Under the pieces are notes generated by a model, which saw nothing but the letters and a program-made list of their open reading frames with translations, did no database searches and had not been told where the DNA came from. From NCBI RefSeq assembly GCF_018687495.1, contig NZ_CP061293.1, positions 992,001 through 1,056,000 of the forward strand: 64,000 nt of DNA, in the 5' to 3' direction. Each line of letters begins with the position of its first letter. Positions within the stretch are counted from its first letter, which is position 1. The translations under genes and the position numbers were made by a program. The stretch comes from Polynucleobacter sp. MWH-Svant-W18. GTDB lineage: Bacteria; Pseudomonadota; Gammaproteobacteria; Burkholderiales; Burkholderiaceae. Shown here in pieces: positions 46,297 through 54,654 of this stretch.

Positions 46297-47820
46297 ATGA
46301 CAAATATCAAACAAAACGACCTCATTCAAAGCGTTGCCGATGCCTTTCAGTTCATTTCTTACTACCACCCTAAGGACTTTATTACTGCGATGGGTAAGGC
46401 CTATGAGCTCGAGCAAGGACATGGAGCTAAAGATGCCATCGCGCAAATCCTGACCAATAGCCGCATGTGTGCGGAAGGTCATCGTCCGATGTGTCAGGAC
46501 ACGGGTATTGCGGTGGTGTTTCTGAAAATTGGTATGAACGTGCAGTGGCCAGATGCCACTATGAGTGTTACCGACATGGTGAACGAGGGTGTGCGTCGTG
46601 CTTACCTCAATCCAGACAACATGCTGCGTGCCTCAGTCTTAGCTGATCCTGCAGGCAAACGAAAAAATACGGGCGATAACACCCCGGCAGTCATCCATTA
46701 CGAAATCGTACCGGGTGATGATGTTGAAGTCATTTGCGCTGCTAAGGGTGGTGGCTCTGAAAACAAAGCCAAGATGGTCATGCTCAATCCTTCCGATTCG
46801 ATTGTGGATTGGGTTCTCAAAACTGTACCAACCATGGGTGCTGGCTGGTGCCCTCCTGGCATCTTGGGTATCGGCATCGGTGGTACTCCAGAAAAAGCGA
46901 TGTTGATGGCTAAAGAGTCCTTGATGGGTCCAGTGGATATTCAAGAGCTGATTGCACGTGGTGCTAAGACTCGTGCTGAAGAACTCCGCCTAGAAATCTA
47001 TGACAAGGTCAATAAATTAGGCATTGGGGCACAAGGCTTGGGCGGCTTAACCACCGTACTCGATATCAAGATTATGGAATACCCAACGCATGCAGCATCC
47101 TTGCCGGTAGCGATGATTCCAAACTGCGCAGCAACCCGTCATGTGCATTTCCATTTACATGGTGATGGACCCGCAAAACTGGAGCAACCCTCTCTTGCTG
47201 ATTGGCCAGATGTCACTTGGACACCGGATGTTAAACAATCCAAACGCATCAACTTAGACACCCTAACCGCCGCTGAGGTAGCGAGCTGGAAACCAGGTGA
47301 AACCTTATTGTTAAACGGCAAAATTTTGACTGGTCGTGATGCTGCTCATAAGCGCATTGCTGACATGCTGGCAAAAGGTGAAGAATTGCCGGTGAGCTTT
47401 AAAGATCGTGTTATTTACTACGTTGGACCAGTTGATCCAGTTCGCGAAGAGGCAGTTGGCCCAGCCGGACCTACGACTGCAACTCGTATGGATAAATTCA
47501 CTGAGATGATGCTAGCTAAAACTGGTTTGATTTCGATGATTGGTAAAGCCGAACGTGGACCAGAAGCGATCGAAGCGATTAAGAAACATAAGTCCGCTTA
47601 CCTTATGGCTGTAGGTGGAGCAGCTTACTTAGTTTCTAAAGCGATTCAGTCAGCAAAAGTGGTTGGTTTCGCTGACCTGGGCATGGAAGCCATTTACGAG
47701 TTCGATGTGAAGGATATGCCTGTCACGGTTGCCGTGAACTCTGAAGGTATTTCGATGCATAACGAGGGTCCGCGTGAGTGGCAAGCCAAGATTGCTGGTA
47801 TTCCAGTGAAGATTGTCTAA
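46297..47820 (+). CDS. fumarate hydratase, class I
   Basis: Iron-sulfur fumarase interconverting fumarate and malate. The 507 residues include the conserved RPMCQDTGIAVVFLKIG and PNCAATRHVHFHLHGDGP cysteine regions and the C-terminal GPTTATRMDKF segment of the beta domain. It is the single-chain oxygen-sensitive type. Followed by murI. Confidence 0.94.
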   Translation: MTNIKQNDLIQSVADAFQFISYYHPKDFITAMGKAYELEQGHGAKDAIAQILTNSRMCAEGHRPMCQDTGIAVVFLKIGMNVQWPDATMSVTDMVNEGVRRAYLNPDNMLRASVLADPAGKRKNTGDNTPAVIHYEIVPGDDVEVICAAKGGGSENKAKMVMLNPSDSIVDWVLKTVPTMGAGWCPPGILGIGIGGTPEKAMLMAKESLMGPVDIQELIARGAKTRAEELRLEIYDKVNKLGIGAQGLGGLTTVLDIKIMEYPTHAASLPVAMIPNCAATRHVHFHLHGDGPAKLEQPSLADWPDVTWTPDVKQSKRINLDTLTAAEVASWKPGETLLLNGKILTGRDAAHKRIADMLAKGEELPVSFKDRVIYYVGPVDPVREEAVGPAGPTTATRMDKFTEMMLAKTGLISMIGKAERGPEAIEAIKKHKSAYLMAVGGAAYLVSKAIQSAKVVGFADLGMEAIYEFDVKDMPVTVAVNSEGISMHNEGPREWQAKIAGIPVKIV

Positions 47821-47851
47821 TTAGTTCGCTTCAGAATTCACTGGTTCCGCA

Positions 47852-48658
47852 TTGTCACTAATAGGCGTTTTTGATTCTGGCGTTGGAGGCTTATCCATTT
47901 TGGATGAGGCTCTGCGTCAGCTTCCACAACACGACTACATCTATCTAGCAGATTCAGCAAATGCACCTTATGGCGAAAAGTCGAGTGACTGGATTGCAGC
48001 GCGTAGCTTGGTCTTATGCAAATACCTTGCCAGCCAAGGATGTGATGCGATTGTGGTGGCCTGCAACACTGCTACTGCACAAGCGATACAACAAATTCGC
48101 GCAGAGTTAGCGATTCCGATCATTGGTGTTGAACCAGGTATTAAGCCCGCAGCAATGCAATCGCAGAATGGCGTTGTCGGTGTACTAGCTACCGAGGCCA
48201 CCCTTAATAGCGATAAATTCAATGCTTTATTAGCCACCCTTCCAAAGGATTGCCGCTTCGTAAAGCAATCTGGTGCAGGCCTCGTCCCTTTGATCGAAGC
48301 AGGTCAAGCAGATAGCGCACAAACTTTAGAGTTACTGGAACAGCATCTTGAGCCGATTTTGGAAGCTGGCGCAGACACCTTGGTACTCGGATGCACACAC
48401 TACCCATTTCTCAAAAAAGCTATTCACCAACTCTTAGGGCAGCACATTACCCTGGTGGATACGAGTCATGCAGTAGTGAAGCAACTAGGACGACAACTGG
48501 ATTCTTTGAATAAGAGTTCTGCTCATCAAGAGTACGGCTCAGTAGCATTCATTAGCAGCCAGGATGAGGAACGGCTCCTAGCAATGGCAAATGATCTGCT
48601 ATCGCATGATCTCAAATCCCATCGCGTCAGTGCCGCATTGCTGGGCCAGGTTTCGTGA
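47852..48658 (+). CDS. murI: glutamate racemase
   Basis: Makes D-glutamate for peptidoglycan. The 268 residues hold LIGVFDSGVGGLSIL, the first catalytic cysteine in VVACNTATA and the second in LGCTHYPFL. The only suitable start is a TTG at 47852; an in-frame stop lies 27 bases earlier with no ATG between, and no strong ribosome site is visible, which suggests modest expression. Its stop overlaps the tonB start (GTGA). Confidence 0.93.
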   Translation: MSLIGVFDSGVGGLSILDEALRQLPQHDYIYLADSANAPYGEKSSDWIAARSLVLCKYLASQGCDAIVVACNTATAQAIQQIRAELAIPIIGVEPGIKPAAMQSQNGVVGVLATEATLNSDKFNALLATLPKDCRFVKQSGAGLVPLIEAGQADSAQTLELLEQHLEPILEAGADTLVLGCTHYPFLKKAIHQLLGQHITLVDTSHAVVKQLGRQLDSLNKSSAHQEYGSVAFISSQDEERLLAMANDLLSHDLKSHRVSAALLGQVS

Positions 48659-49341
48659 GCGCTATTCTTCAAAAGCTAGATGCTCATCTACCGTTCACAA
48701 AATCAGAACGGATCATCATTGCGATTGTGGTGTTGGCCCATCTCTTGCCAGCATTAGAGTTCCTACACTTCAGTAATCGCTCTGAAGTCAAAGATGATGA
48801 TCGAGTTATGGCCAATCTCGTCAGCCCATCGCCTGCCCAAAGCCCCCAGGCAGCACCTACTCCAAAGACACCGCCGCCCAAACCAAAAGAAGAGCCGAAG
48901 AAGAAGGTTGAAGAAAAACCAACATCCAAACCTGTGCCAGCTCAACCCAAGGACACTTCAGCAGCGCAAAAGCAAGCAGAAAGCAAAAGCGACTCTCCCC
49001 CACCAAATGCAGCAGTCGCCCCCTCTACTGCAGGTGGGGCTAGTGGCACACCGATTCAGACCGACATTGGTAAACTGGAAGTGCTCTATCAACCGGATGC
49101 CGATGCTTACTATCCCTCGTTCTCGAAACGATCAGGCGAACAAGGTACTGCTGTAGTACGCTTGATCATTGACCAAACCGGTAGCGTTGAAGATGTCACC
49201 TTGTTGCAATCCAGTAGCTTTCCGCGTTTGGATCGTGCAGCCAGTGAAATTGGTAGACGTTATCGCTTTAAACCTTTTATAGTAAACGGCTCACCCCAAA
49301 GAATCTCCACCAATCTTTTAATCAAATTTAATCTTAAGTAA
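48655..49341 (+). CDS. tonB: TonB energy-transducing protein
   Basis: Links the inner-membrane proton motive force to outer-membrane receptors. The 228 residues have one N-terminal anchor (about 19-37), a proline/lysine-rich periplasmic spacer (about 58-115, PPPKPKEEPKKKVEEKP) and a C-terminal TonB domain (about 140-228, YYPSFSKRSGEQGTAVVRL and RYRFKPF). GTG start overlapping murI. First of tonB-exbB-exbD; no TonB-dependent receptor is adjacent. Confidence 0.92.
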   Translation: MSAILQKLDAHLPFTKSERIIIAIVVLAHLLPALEFLHFSNRSEVKDDDRVMANLVSPSPAQSPQAAPTPKTPPPKPKEEPKKKVEEKPTSKPVPAQPKDTSAAQKQAESKSDSPPPNAAVAPSTAGGASGTPIQTDIGKLEVLYQPDADAYYPSFSKRSGEQGTAVVRLIIDQTGSVEDVTLLQSSSFPRLDRAASEIGRRYRFKPFIVNGSPQRISTNLLIKFNLK

Positions 49342-49349
49342 ACCTGAAC

Positions 49350-50042
49350 ATGAATACACCATTTGGCATAGCAAATCTCTGGCTTGAAGGCGACTTCATT
49401 ACCCGTTTTGTGGCAATTGCCTTACTCATTTGCTCGATTGTTACTTGGGTGATTTTGTTAAGCCGTTTTTGGGAATTGCGCAATTTACGCAAACTCAGGC
49501 CTGAGCTGGAGCAATTCTGGCGTGCCACTTCCTACGAACAAGGTTTGCAATTTTTTACGAATAGAGCCACCAATCCCTACTATCGGATTGCTGTAGAGGC
49601 AACTACTGCTTCTGCCCATCATCAAAGTCAGTCCAACAATCATCGCGAACTCCTGCAAACGCTGAATTACTCTGACTGGATGAGTAGAAGCCTTAAGAAT
49701 ACGATTGATAGTATTGCGGCAAGCTTTCAGAAGGGATTAACGTTCTTGGGCTCTACTGGAGCGATCGCTCCCTTTATCGGTTTATTCGGAACTGTATGGG
49801 GTATTTACCATGCCTTGATTGCAATTAGTAGCTCCGGTAGCGCCCAGCTGGACCAAGTAGCCGGCCCGATTGGTGAAGCCTTGATCATGACTGCCTTAGG
49901 TTTAGCGGTGGCGATTCCAGCAGTGTTGGCGTTCAATGCCATTAACCGCGCTAATAAGTTATTGGTCGCTGATCTCAACCGCTTTGGCAATGATTTACTT
50001 GCCTATTTTGTGACTGGTGCCCGCGTTAAATCCGGAGAATAA
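49350..50042 (+). CDS. exbB: ExbB/TolQ-family proton channel protein
   Basis: A 230-residue inner-membrane protein with three membrane segments (about 18-37, 130-150, 170-195) and the MotA/TolQ/ExbB block GSTGAIAPFIGLFGTVWGIYHA. Directly before exbD and nine bases after tonB, so ExbB rather than TolQ. Confidence 0.92.
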   Translation: MNTPFGIANLWLEGDFITRFVAIALLICSIVTWVILLSRFWELRNLRKLRPELEQFWRATSYEQGLQFFTNRATNPYYRIAVEATTASAHHQSQSNNHRELLQTLNYSDWMSRSLKNTIDSIAASFQKGLTFLGSTGAIAPFIGLFGTVWGIYHALIAISSSGSAQLDQVAGPIGEALIMTALGLAVAIPAVLAFNAINRANKLLVADLNRFGNDLLAYFVTGARVKSGE

Positions 50043-50044
50043 GT

Positions 50045-50458
50045 ATGGCCTTTCATATTCACGACGACCAGAACGAGGACAGCATCATGTCCGAAATCAA
50101 CATGACGCCCATGGTAGACGTCATGTTGGTTCTATTGATTATTTTCATTATTACCCTGCCCGTGATTCAGCAAGCAGTCAAAATTGAACTGCCCAAAGCC
50201 AACAGCGTGCGCAATGAAGTGAAGCCAGAGTCTGTGCAACTCACCATCGATGGCAAAGGCCAGATCTTTTGGAACAGTACCGCGATTGATTTAAAAACTT
50301 TCGATGGCTATGCAGAGAAAGCGGCTCAAAAAGAGCCGCAACCAGAGATTAACTTGCGTGCTGATAAATCCGTTAAGTATGAATACGTCGCTCAAGTACT
50401 TGCAGCTTCACGCCGCGCAGGCCTAACAAAGCTGGGGTTTGTAACAGAGCCTGATTGA
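50045..50458 (+). CDS. exbD: ExbD biopolymer transport protein
   Basis: A 137-residue protein with MSEINMTPMVDVMLVLLIIFII, including the channel aspartate in the single membrane segment, and a periplasmic domain ending GLTKLGFVTEP. Two bases after exbB. Confidence 0.94.
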   Translation: MAFHIHDDQNEDSIMSEINMTPMVDVMLVLLIIFIITLPVIQQAVKIELPKANSVRNEVKPESVQLTIDGKGQIFWNSTAIDLKTFDGYAEKAAQKEPQPEINLRADKSVKYEYVAQVLAASRRAGLTKLGFVTEPD

Positions 50459-50467
50459 GTTTTACTA

Positions 50468-50947
50468 TTACTTGGACTGCTCTTTAGTTTTATAGGGCAT
50501 CTTGCTCAGGAGGCAGACTTCTTCGCTCACATGCGTTCCATTTCCAAGACTTGCCCCCAAAATACCACCCTGAATTTTTTCTACCTTCCTTAGCTTACCG
50601 CTTATCGGATCTAAGGTAATCAGTGTAGACACTTTACCTGCCGGGTAAGCAACATTCATAATCTCTTCAGGCTCAAAGCTTGCCTCAATTGCAATCAGAA
50701 TATTTGGCCTAGCCATGGTAATGCTCTTGACTTCTTGCTTGCCAAATTCGTCAGATTGATCAAGGTCGCGACCATCGAGAAATACCTTAGCCTTCTGAGT
50801 GCCTGAGGCTAAGGTGAGCTTCATTTCATATTCTTCTACATAGTCTTTTTCGGTGCGTTTGCACTGAAACTCAAGAACATCTACGCCCCATGCGGCAAGA
50901 GAGGAAACACTTAAGCAAACGCAGACGAAGGATTTTAGTAGAGTCAT
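50468..50947 (-). CDS. secreted protein of unknown function
   Basis: A 159-residue protein with a signal peptide (about residues 1-20). The mature part has two cysteines and a beta-rich pattern (VLEFQCKRTEKDYVEEYEMKLTL). I do not recognise a family. Convergent with exbD. Confidence 0.65.
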   Translation of the reverse strand: MTLLKSFVCVCLSVSSLAAWGVDVLEFQCKRTEKDYVEEYEMKLTLASGTQKAKVFLDGRDLDQSDEFGKQEVKSITMARPNILIAIEASFEPEEIMNVAYPAGKVSTLITLDPISGKLRKVEKIQGGILGASLGNGTHVSEEVCLLSKMPYKTKEQSK

Positions 50948-50998
50948 AAGTGAAGCAACTGAAATGCAGTAATTTCAATAGCGCCTAAATCAAAGGTG

Positions 50999-52219
50999 CT
51001 ATGTAAATTTAGAAATGGTATTTGCAATATTGTTGATGTGGTCTGAAACACCAGATCCACTATCGTCAGCACTGGGAGTCGGAGGCTGATTATCACTGTC
51101 ATCATCATCTTCACTTGCAGTGACAGCCATGACTTCCTCGGGAGCTTTGAACCATTTGAATATAACCAATAACACTGAAATCAGCGACATGACTAAACCA
51201 AAAAGGTTTTGAATCTGAGAAATCATTGCTGCAGTAATCAGGGGCTGCTTACTCGCAATGTATGCCTCAGTACCATCCGATATTGGAAAGCCAGACGGTG
51301 TCAACATCTTATCTTCTGAAATAGTGAAATTAAAACGAGAGGCTACTTGCGGGCTGTATAGGACTGGCAGTAAGGCAGCGATTGCCTTAGGATCCACGTT
51401 TTTATTGGCAAGAAGATTCAAATTAACACCTACCACCTGAATGTCTGTTGCGGGTATTGGTGGAGAAATTTGATACATATAGGCCAAGATCTTGGTATCT
51501 GCTACCCACCCCATCCGCAGTGCCAGGGATGGTGGAAAAGACATCTCTAAAAGCTGATACCCCCGTTTTTGAACCAAAAAGTCGACTATGGCTGATGGCG
51601 CATATGAAACTTGCACAACTACATCAGGGAGTCGTTCAGGCTTCATGCTGAGCAATTGCTCATCGCTAAAGTTGGTCTCAACATAGTCTACCTCGGGCAT
51701 TAGGCCTGAGAAGCGCAGAATTTGATTAGAGACAATACTAGGGCCGCCATTCTTTTCACCAAGATTGACAGTCTTGCCGTGAATGTCATGAATGTTTTTG
51801 ACGTCGCCCTTCACTAAGAACTGGATAAGTTGGGGTGCTATCGATGCGACTTGTCGGACATCATCGTAACCAACTGGATCAATACCTCCTTGGACAAATG
51901 CCAAGTCTAAAGTGCCACTATTCAAATCATTCAGCGCCTCAAAAGATCCCGCTGTTGGTGTAATCGTTAATGTGATATTCCTGCGGGCAGCTTCGTCTTG
52001 CAAAACTTTCGCTAACTGGTGACTCTTGGTAAGCATACCGCCGCCACTGATGCTTAACTCATAATTGCGTGGGTATAAGTCATAAGCAAATTTACCAGCC
52101 AATATTAGCAAGGCTCCAATCAGACCAAGCGCTAAACCCCTGCGAATGTGATGCTTGCTTCTCAGCCAATCAAGGGCTTTAAATAAATATTCCTCTACTT
52201 CGTTTGATGGAGTTGCCAT
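50999..52219 (-). CDS. TAXI-family TRAP transporter binding protein with membrane anchors
   Basis: A 406-residue protein. After an N-terminal membrane segment (28-47) comes a TAXI-type solute-binding domain (SISGGGMLTKSHQLAKVL, FVQGGID, KTVNLGEKNGGPSIVSNQIL). A second membrane segment (about 333-353) and an acidic 50-residue tail (SEDDDDSDNQPP) follow. TAXI proteins normally feed DctQ/DctM permeases; none is nearby. The anchors suggest a sensing or assembly role rather than free transport. Last gene of the tpsA operon. Confidence 0.8.
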   Translation of the reverse strand: MATPSNEVEEYLFKALDWLRSKHHIRRGLALGLIGALLILAGKFAYDLYPRNYELSISGGGMLTKSHQLAKVLQDEAARRNITLTITPTAGSFEALNDLNSGTLDLAFVQGGIDPVGYDDVRQVASIAPQLIQFLVKGDVKNIHDIHGKTVNLGEKNGGPSIVSNQILRFSGLMPEVDYVETNFSDEQLLSMKPERLPDVVVQVSYAPSAIVDFLVQKRGYQLLEMSFPPSLALRMGWVADTKILAYMYQISPPIPATDIQVVGVNLNLLANKNVDPKAIAALLPVLYSPQVASRFNFTISEDKMLTPSGFPISDGTEAYIASKQPLITAAMISQIQNLFGLVMSLISVLLVIFKWFKAPEEVMAVTASEDDDDSDNQPPTPSADDSGSGVSDHINNIANTISKFT

Positions 52220-52231
52220 GATTGTGATGCC

Positions 52232-53071
52232 CTATCTTGAGACCTGAGTTAAGCCATTCTTCACAAATATCTCTTGACCTGCTTCACTCATGCTGTAGTG
52301 GACAAAATCTTTAGCAATCTCGCTGGCAGAATTTTTGTTCACCAAGAACATATCTCTGCACAATGGGTAAAGCTTAAGTAGTAGGGTTTTGTCGCTAATT
52401 TCCACTCCATCAATCGCAACAGCCTTGACTTTATTGGTGAGATTTTTGATGGTGAGATATCCAATTCCATCGGGATCTTGAGCAACTGCTTCAGACAAGG
52501 CAACAGCGTTATCGGTAACTTTGGCATCCCGAGCAAATTTAGCCCCCCTCAGAATGACATCCTCGACAAATGCTCGCGTGCTTGATCCCTCGCTGCGGCT
52601 ATACACATTAATTTTTTTATGTGGCCCGCCTAGTTGATCCCAATTTGTGATCACCCCTTCGAATATGCCATTTAGTTGCGCAAGAGAAATATTATTAATA
52701 TTCATCTTCGGATGGACAACAATGGCTATACCCTCAATACCAATCAGGTGACTATGTATGTCGAGGTTGAATTCTTCAAAATTTAAATCCCGGGACATCA
52801 TGGCTAAATCGATTCCGCCATTCTCCAAGGTCACGAGACCTACAAATGAGCCACCGCCCTCAAGACTTACTTTGACAAGAGGGTTCTTCTCAATAAACGG
52901 TGCAATCAGTAAAGCAATAAAACGGGTTACAGCTGTCGACCCAGAAATCATCAACTCTTTTTTTGCTCTAGCCAAAATATAAGGATAGGCAATCAGGCCG
53001 GCTAGCGCTGCTCCGCCAACACCAGCGCCAATTGCAATATTTCGGAGTAATTGACGGCGATTCATCATCAT
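52232..53071 (-). CDS. PstS-like substrate-binding protein with twin-arginine-like signal
   Basis: A 279-residue PstS-like binding protein: SGSTAVTRF (residues 43-51) matches the oxyanion-binding loop, then NWDQLGG and SRSEGSSTRAF. The N-terminus NRRQLLRN followed by a hydrophobic stretch resembles a Tat signal, possibly uncleaved. No pstCAB is near. Overlaps the next gene upstream by four bases, so the two PstS-like proteins are made together. Confidence 0.78.
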   Translation of the reverse strand: MMMNRRQLLRNIAIGAGVGGAALAGLIAYPYILARAKKELMISGSTAVTRFIALLIAPFIEKNPLVKVSLEGGGSFVGLVTLENGGIDLAMMSRDLNFEEFNLDIHSHLIGIEGIAIVVHPKMNINNISLAQLNGIFEGVITNWDQLGGPHKKINVYSRSEGSSTRAFVEDVILRGAKFARDAKVTDNAVALSEAVAQDPDGIGYLTIKNLTNKVKAVAIDGVEISDKTLLLKLYPLCRDMFLVNKNSASEIAKDFVHYSMSEAGQEIFVKNGLTQVSR

Positions 53072-53856
53072 TTACCCGCTACTGGAACTAAGCCCAGCTC
53101 CTTAATCATGGCCTGCCCTTTGTTTACATCCAAACAATAGGCAATAAATTCTTTCACTTCTTTATGCGCATTAGGTGCTACCAAAAGCTGTAAGTCATTG
53201 CGAATAGGGTATTCATGTTGCTTGATGGCCTGATAAGTTGGCAAAACCCCATTGATTGCTAAAGTCTTTACTTTCTCTTTTCTTAAAAAAGTTGTTCCAA
53301 CCCATCCAATGGCAAACGGATCGGTTGAGATCTCTTGCATCAAAGAATGGATTCCAGTGATCACCTTAGCCTTTAAGGTGATGTGATCATTACCAGTAAC
53401 CTGCCGCTTCCAAGGCTCATAGGTGCCTAGTTGAGGATCATGACTAACGACATTGATAGGGCCAGAATATTTTCCTAAAGCATTCCAGTTGGTAATACTT
53501 CCAGTAAAAATGTCATGCAGCTGATCCAAAGTCAACTCATTGATCGGATTGGCTGGATTGACAATCGCGGCTAAACCATCGGTTGCAATTGTCACTTCTT
53601 CAATCTTGTATTTGTATTTATGTGCCCATACTTGAATATTAGGGGGCATTTGCCCAGAAGCCATACCAATATTGGTAGTGCCGTCCAAGGCAGATTTATA
53701 GCCCATGGCAGTTCCACCAGCGAGCAAAGGGATGCGAATATTGGGATGCTCATCCATATACCGCATGCCAATCTGTTGCATCAATTTCATCACTGTGGAT
53801 GAGCCACGCATTTGAATGAAATGCAGATCTTTCAGATTCAAAGCATCACTGGACAT
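53068..53856 (-). CDS. PstS-like substrate-binding protein without signal peptide
   Basis: A 262-residue PstS-type protein: MRGSSTVMKLMQQIG (residues 16-30) and the EELTLDQLHDIFTGSITNWNAL-like block are clear. No signal peptide is visible and no alternative upstream ATG restores one; the frame closes inside the DUF4239 gene. It begins two bases after that gene's stop. Either it stays in the cytoplasm or it is exported in an unusual way. Confidence 0.75.
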   Translation of the reverse strand: MSSDALNLKDLHFIQMRGSSTVMKLMQQIGMRYMDEHPNIRIPLLAGGTAMGYKSALDGTTNIGMASGQMPPNIQVWAHKYKYKIEEVTIATDGLAAIVNPANPINELTLDQLHDIFTGSITNWNALGKYSGPINVVSHDPQLGTYEPWKRQVTGNDHITLKAKVITGIHSLMQEISTDPFAIGWVGTTFLRKEKVKTLAINGVLPTYQAIKQHEYPIRNDLQLLVAPNAHKEVKEFIAYCLDVNKGQAMIKELGLVPVAGK

Positions 53857-53858
53857 CG

Positions 53859-54632
53859 TTAAGGCCCCAGAGAAGGAATCACGTGGACAATCGCCTCTGG
53901 AGTCACTTGACTCTCACCCACAAACAATCCCTCTAGGGCAATGACTAGGGTGAACAAAACTGCCACGCCAATAGTCACCCCGCCTACATAGGCCACCATT
54001 TTGGGTAAAGGGTTCTGTAGCCAACCAAAAATGATGAGCATAGCGACGGATATAGCTAATGCGTCCCATAAATACGATGGCACTTTGAGTCTGGCAGCAG
54101 ACAAACGCGCTTCTCTCACATCTGATAATTGATTGAGGGTGGTGACAATTTCAACCCGCGCCATTTGTTGCACGGGATTTTTGGGATCCAAGAGTCGAAT
54201 ACCCTGGGTCAAATCTGTTAATACATTAGAGGCTTCTTCACTGCGCTCATTTTTAGCCATCAGTGGCCACTCATCAGTCACAACAGCCTGCGCATAATTT
54301 TTCAAATCACCTTGCAGCTCTGGAGCATGTTGCCCGTTAAAAGAGGCAAGCGAACGATTGAGCTTGAACATTAAAGCTGCTTCACGGGACACTAAATCTT
54401 CCACGTTCCGGTGATCGCCTTGAACGCGCACTAAAGAAAAGGCAATCAACAGTAAAGTTATGGAGGTGAATAATTTAAAGCCCTCTTCCGCGCCCTTAGC
54501 CAAATGCTCGTCAGGGTTAAGTTTATATTTCCAGCGGATGTAAAGAGGAATAGCGGTTGATAGTATTAAACCTATCACCATGATGCTGATCCCAATAACA
54601 ATATTGGGCAGCGAGTGCAGAAAGCTCATCAT
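53859..54632 (-). CDS. DUF4239-like membrane protein
   Basis: A 257-residue membrane protein with about four segments (10-31, 53-69, 189-205, 211-236) and a soluble helical loop between the second and third containing NVEDLVSREAALMFKLNRSL and DVREARLSAARLKVPS. This resembles the DUF4239 family, some members of which are bestrophin-like. Function unknown. Located 22 bases after tpsA. Confidence 0.72.
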   Translation of the reverse strand: MMSFLHSLPNIVIGISIMVIGLILSTAIPLYIRWKYKLNPDEHLAKGAEEGFKLFTSITLLLIAFSLVRVQGDHRNVEDLVSREAALMFKLNRSLASFNGQHAPELQGDLKNYAQAVVTDEWPLMAKNERSEEASNVLTDLTQGIRLLDPKNPVQQMARVEIVTTLNQLSDVREARLSAARLKVPSYLWDALAISVAMLIIFGWLQNPLPKMVAYVGGVTIGVAVLFTLVIALEGLFVGESQVTPEAIVHVIPSLGP

Positions 54633-54654
54633 TCTCTAGTAATCCCCAAGTCCA

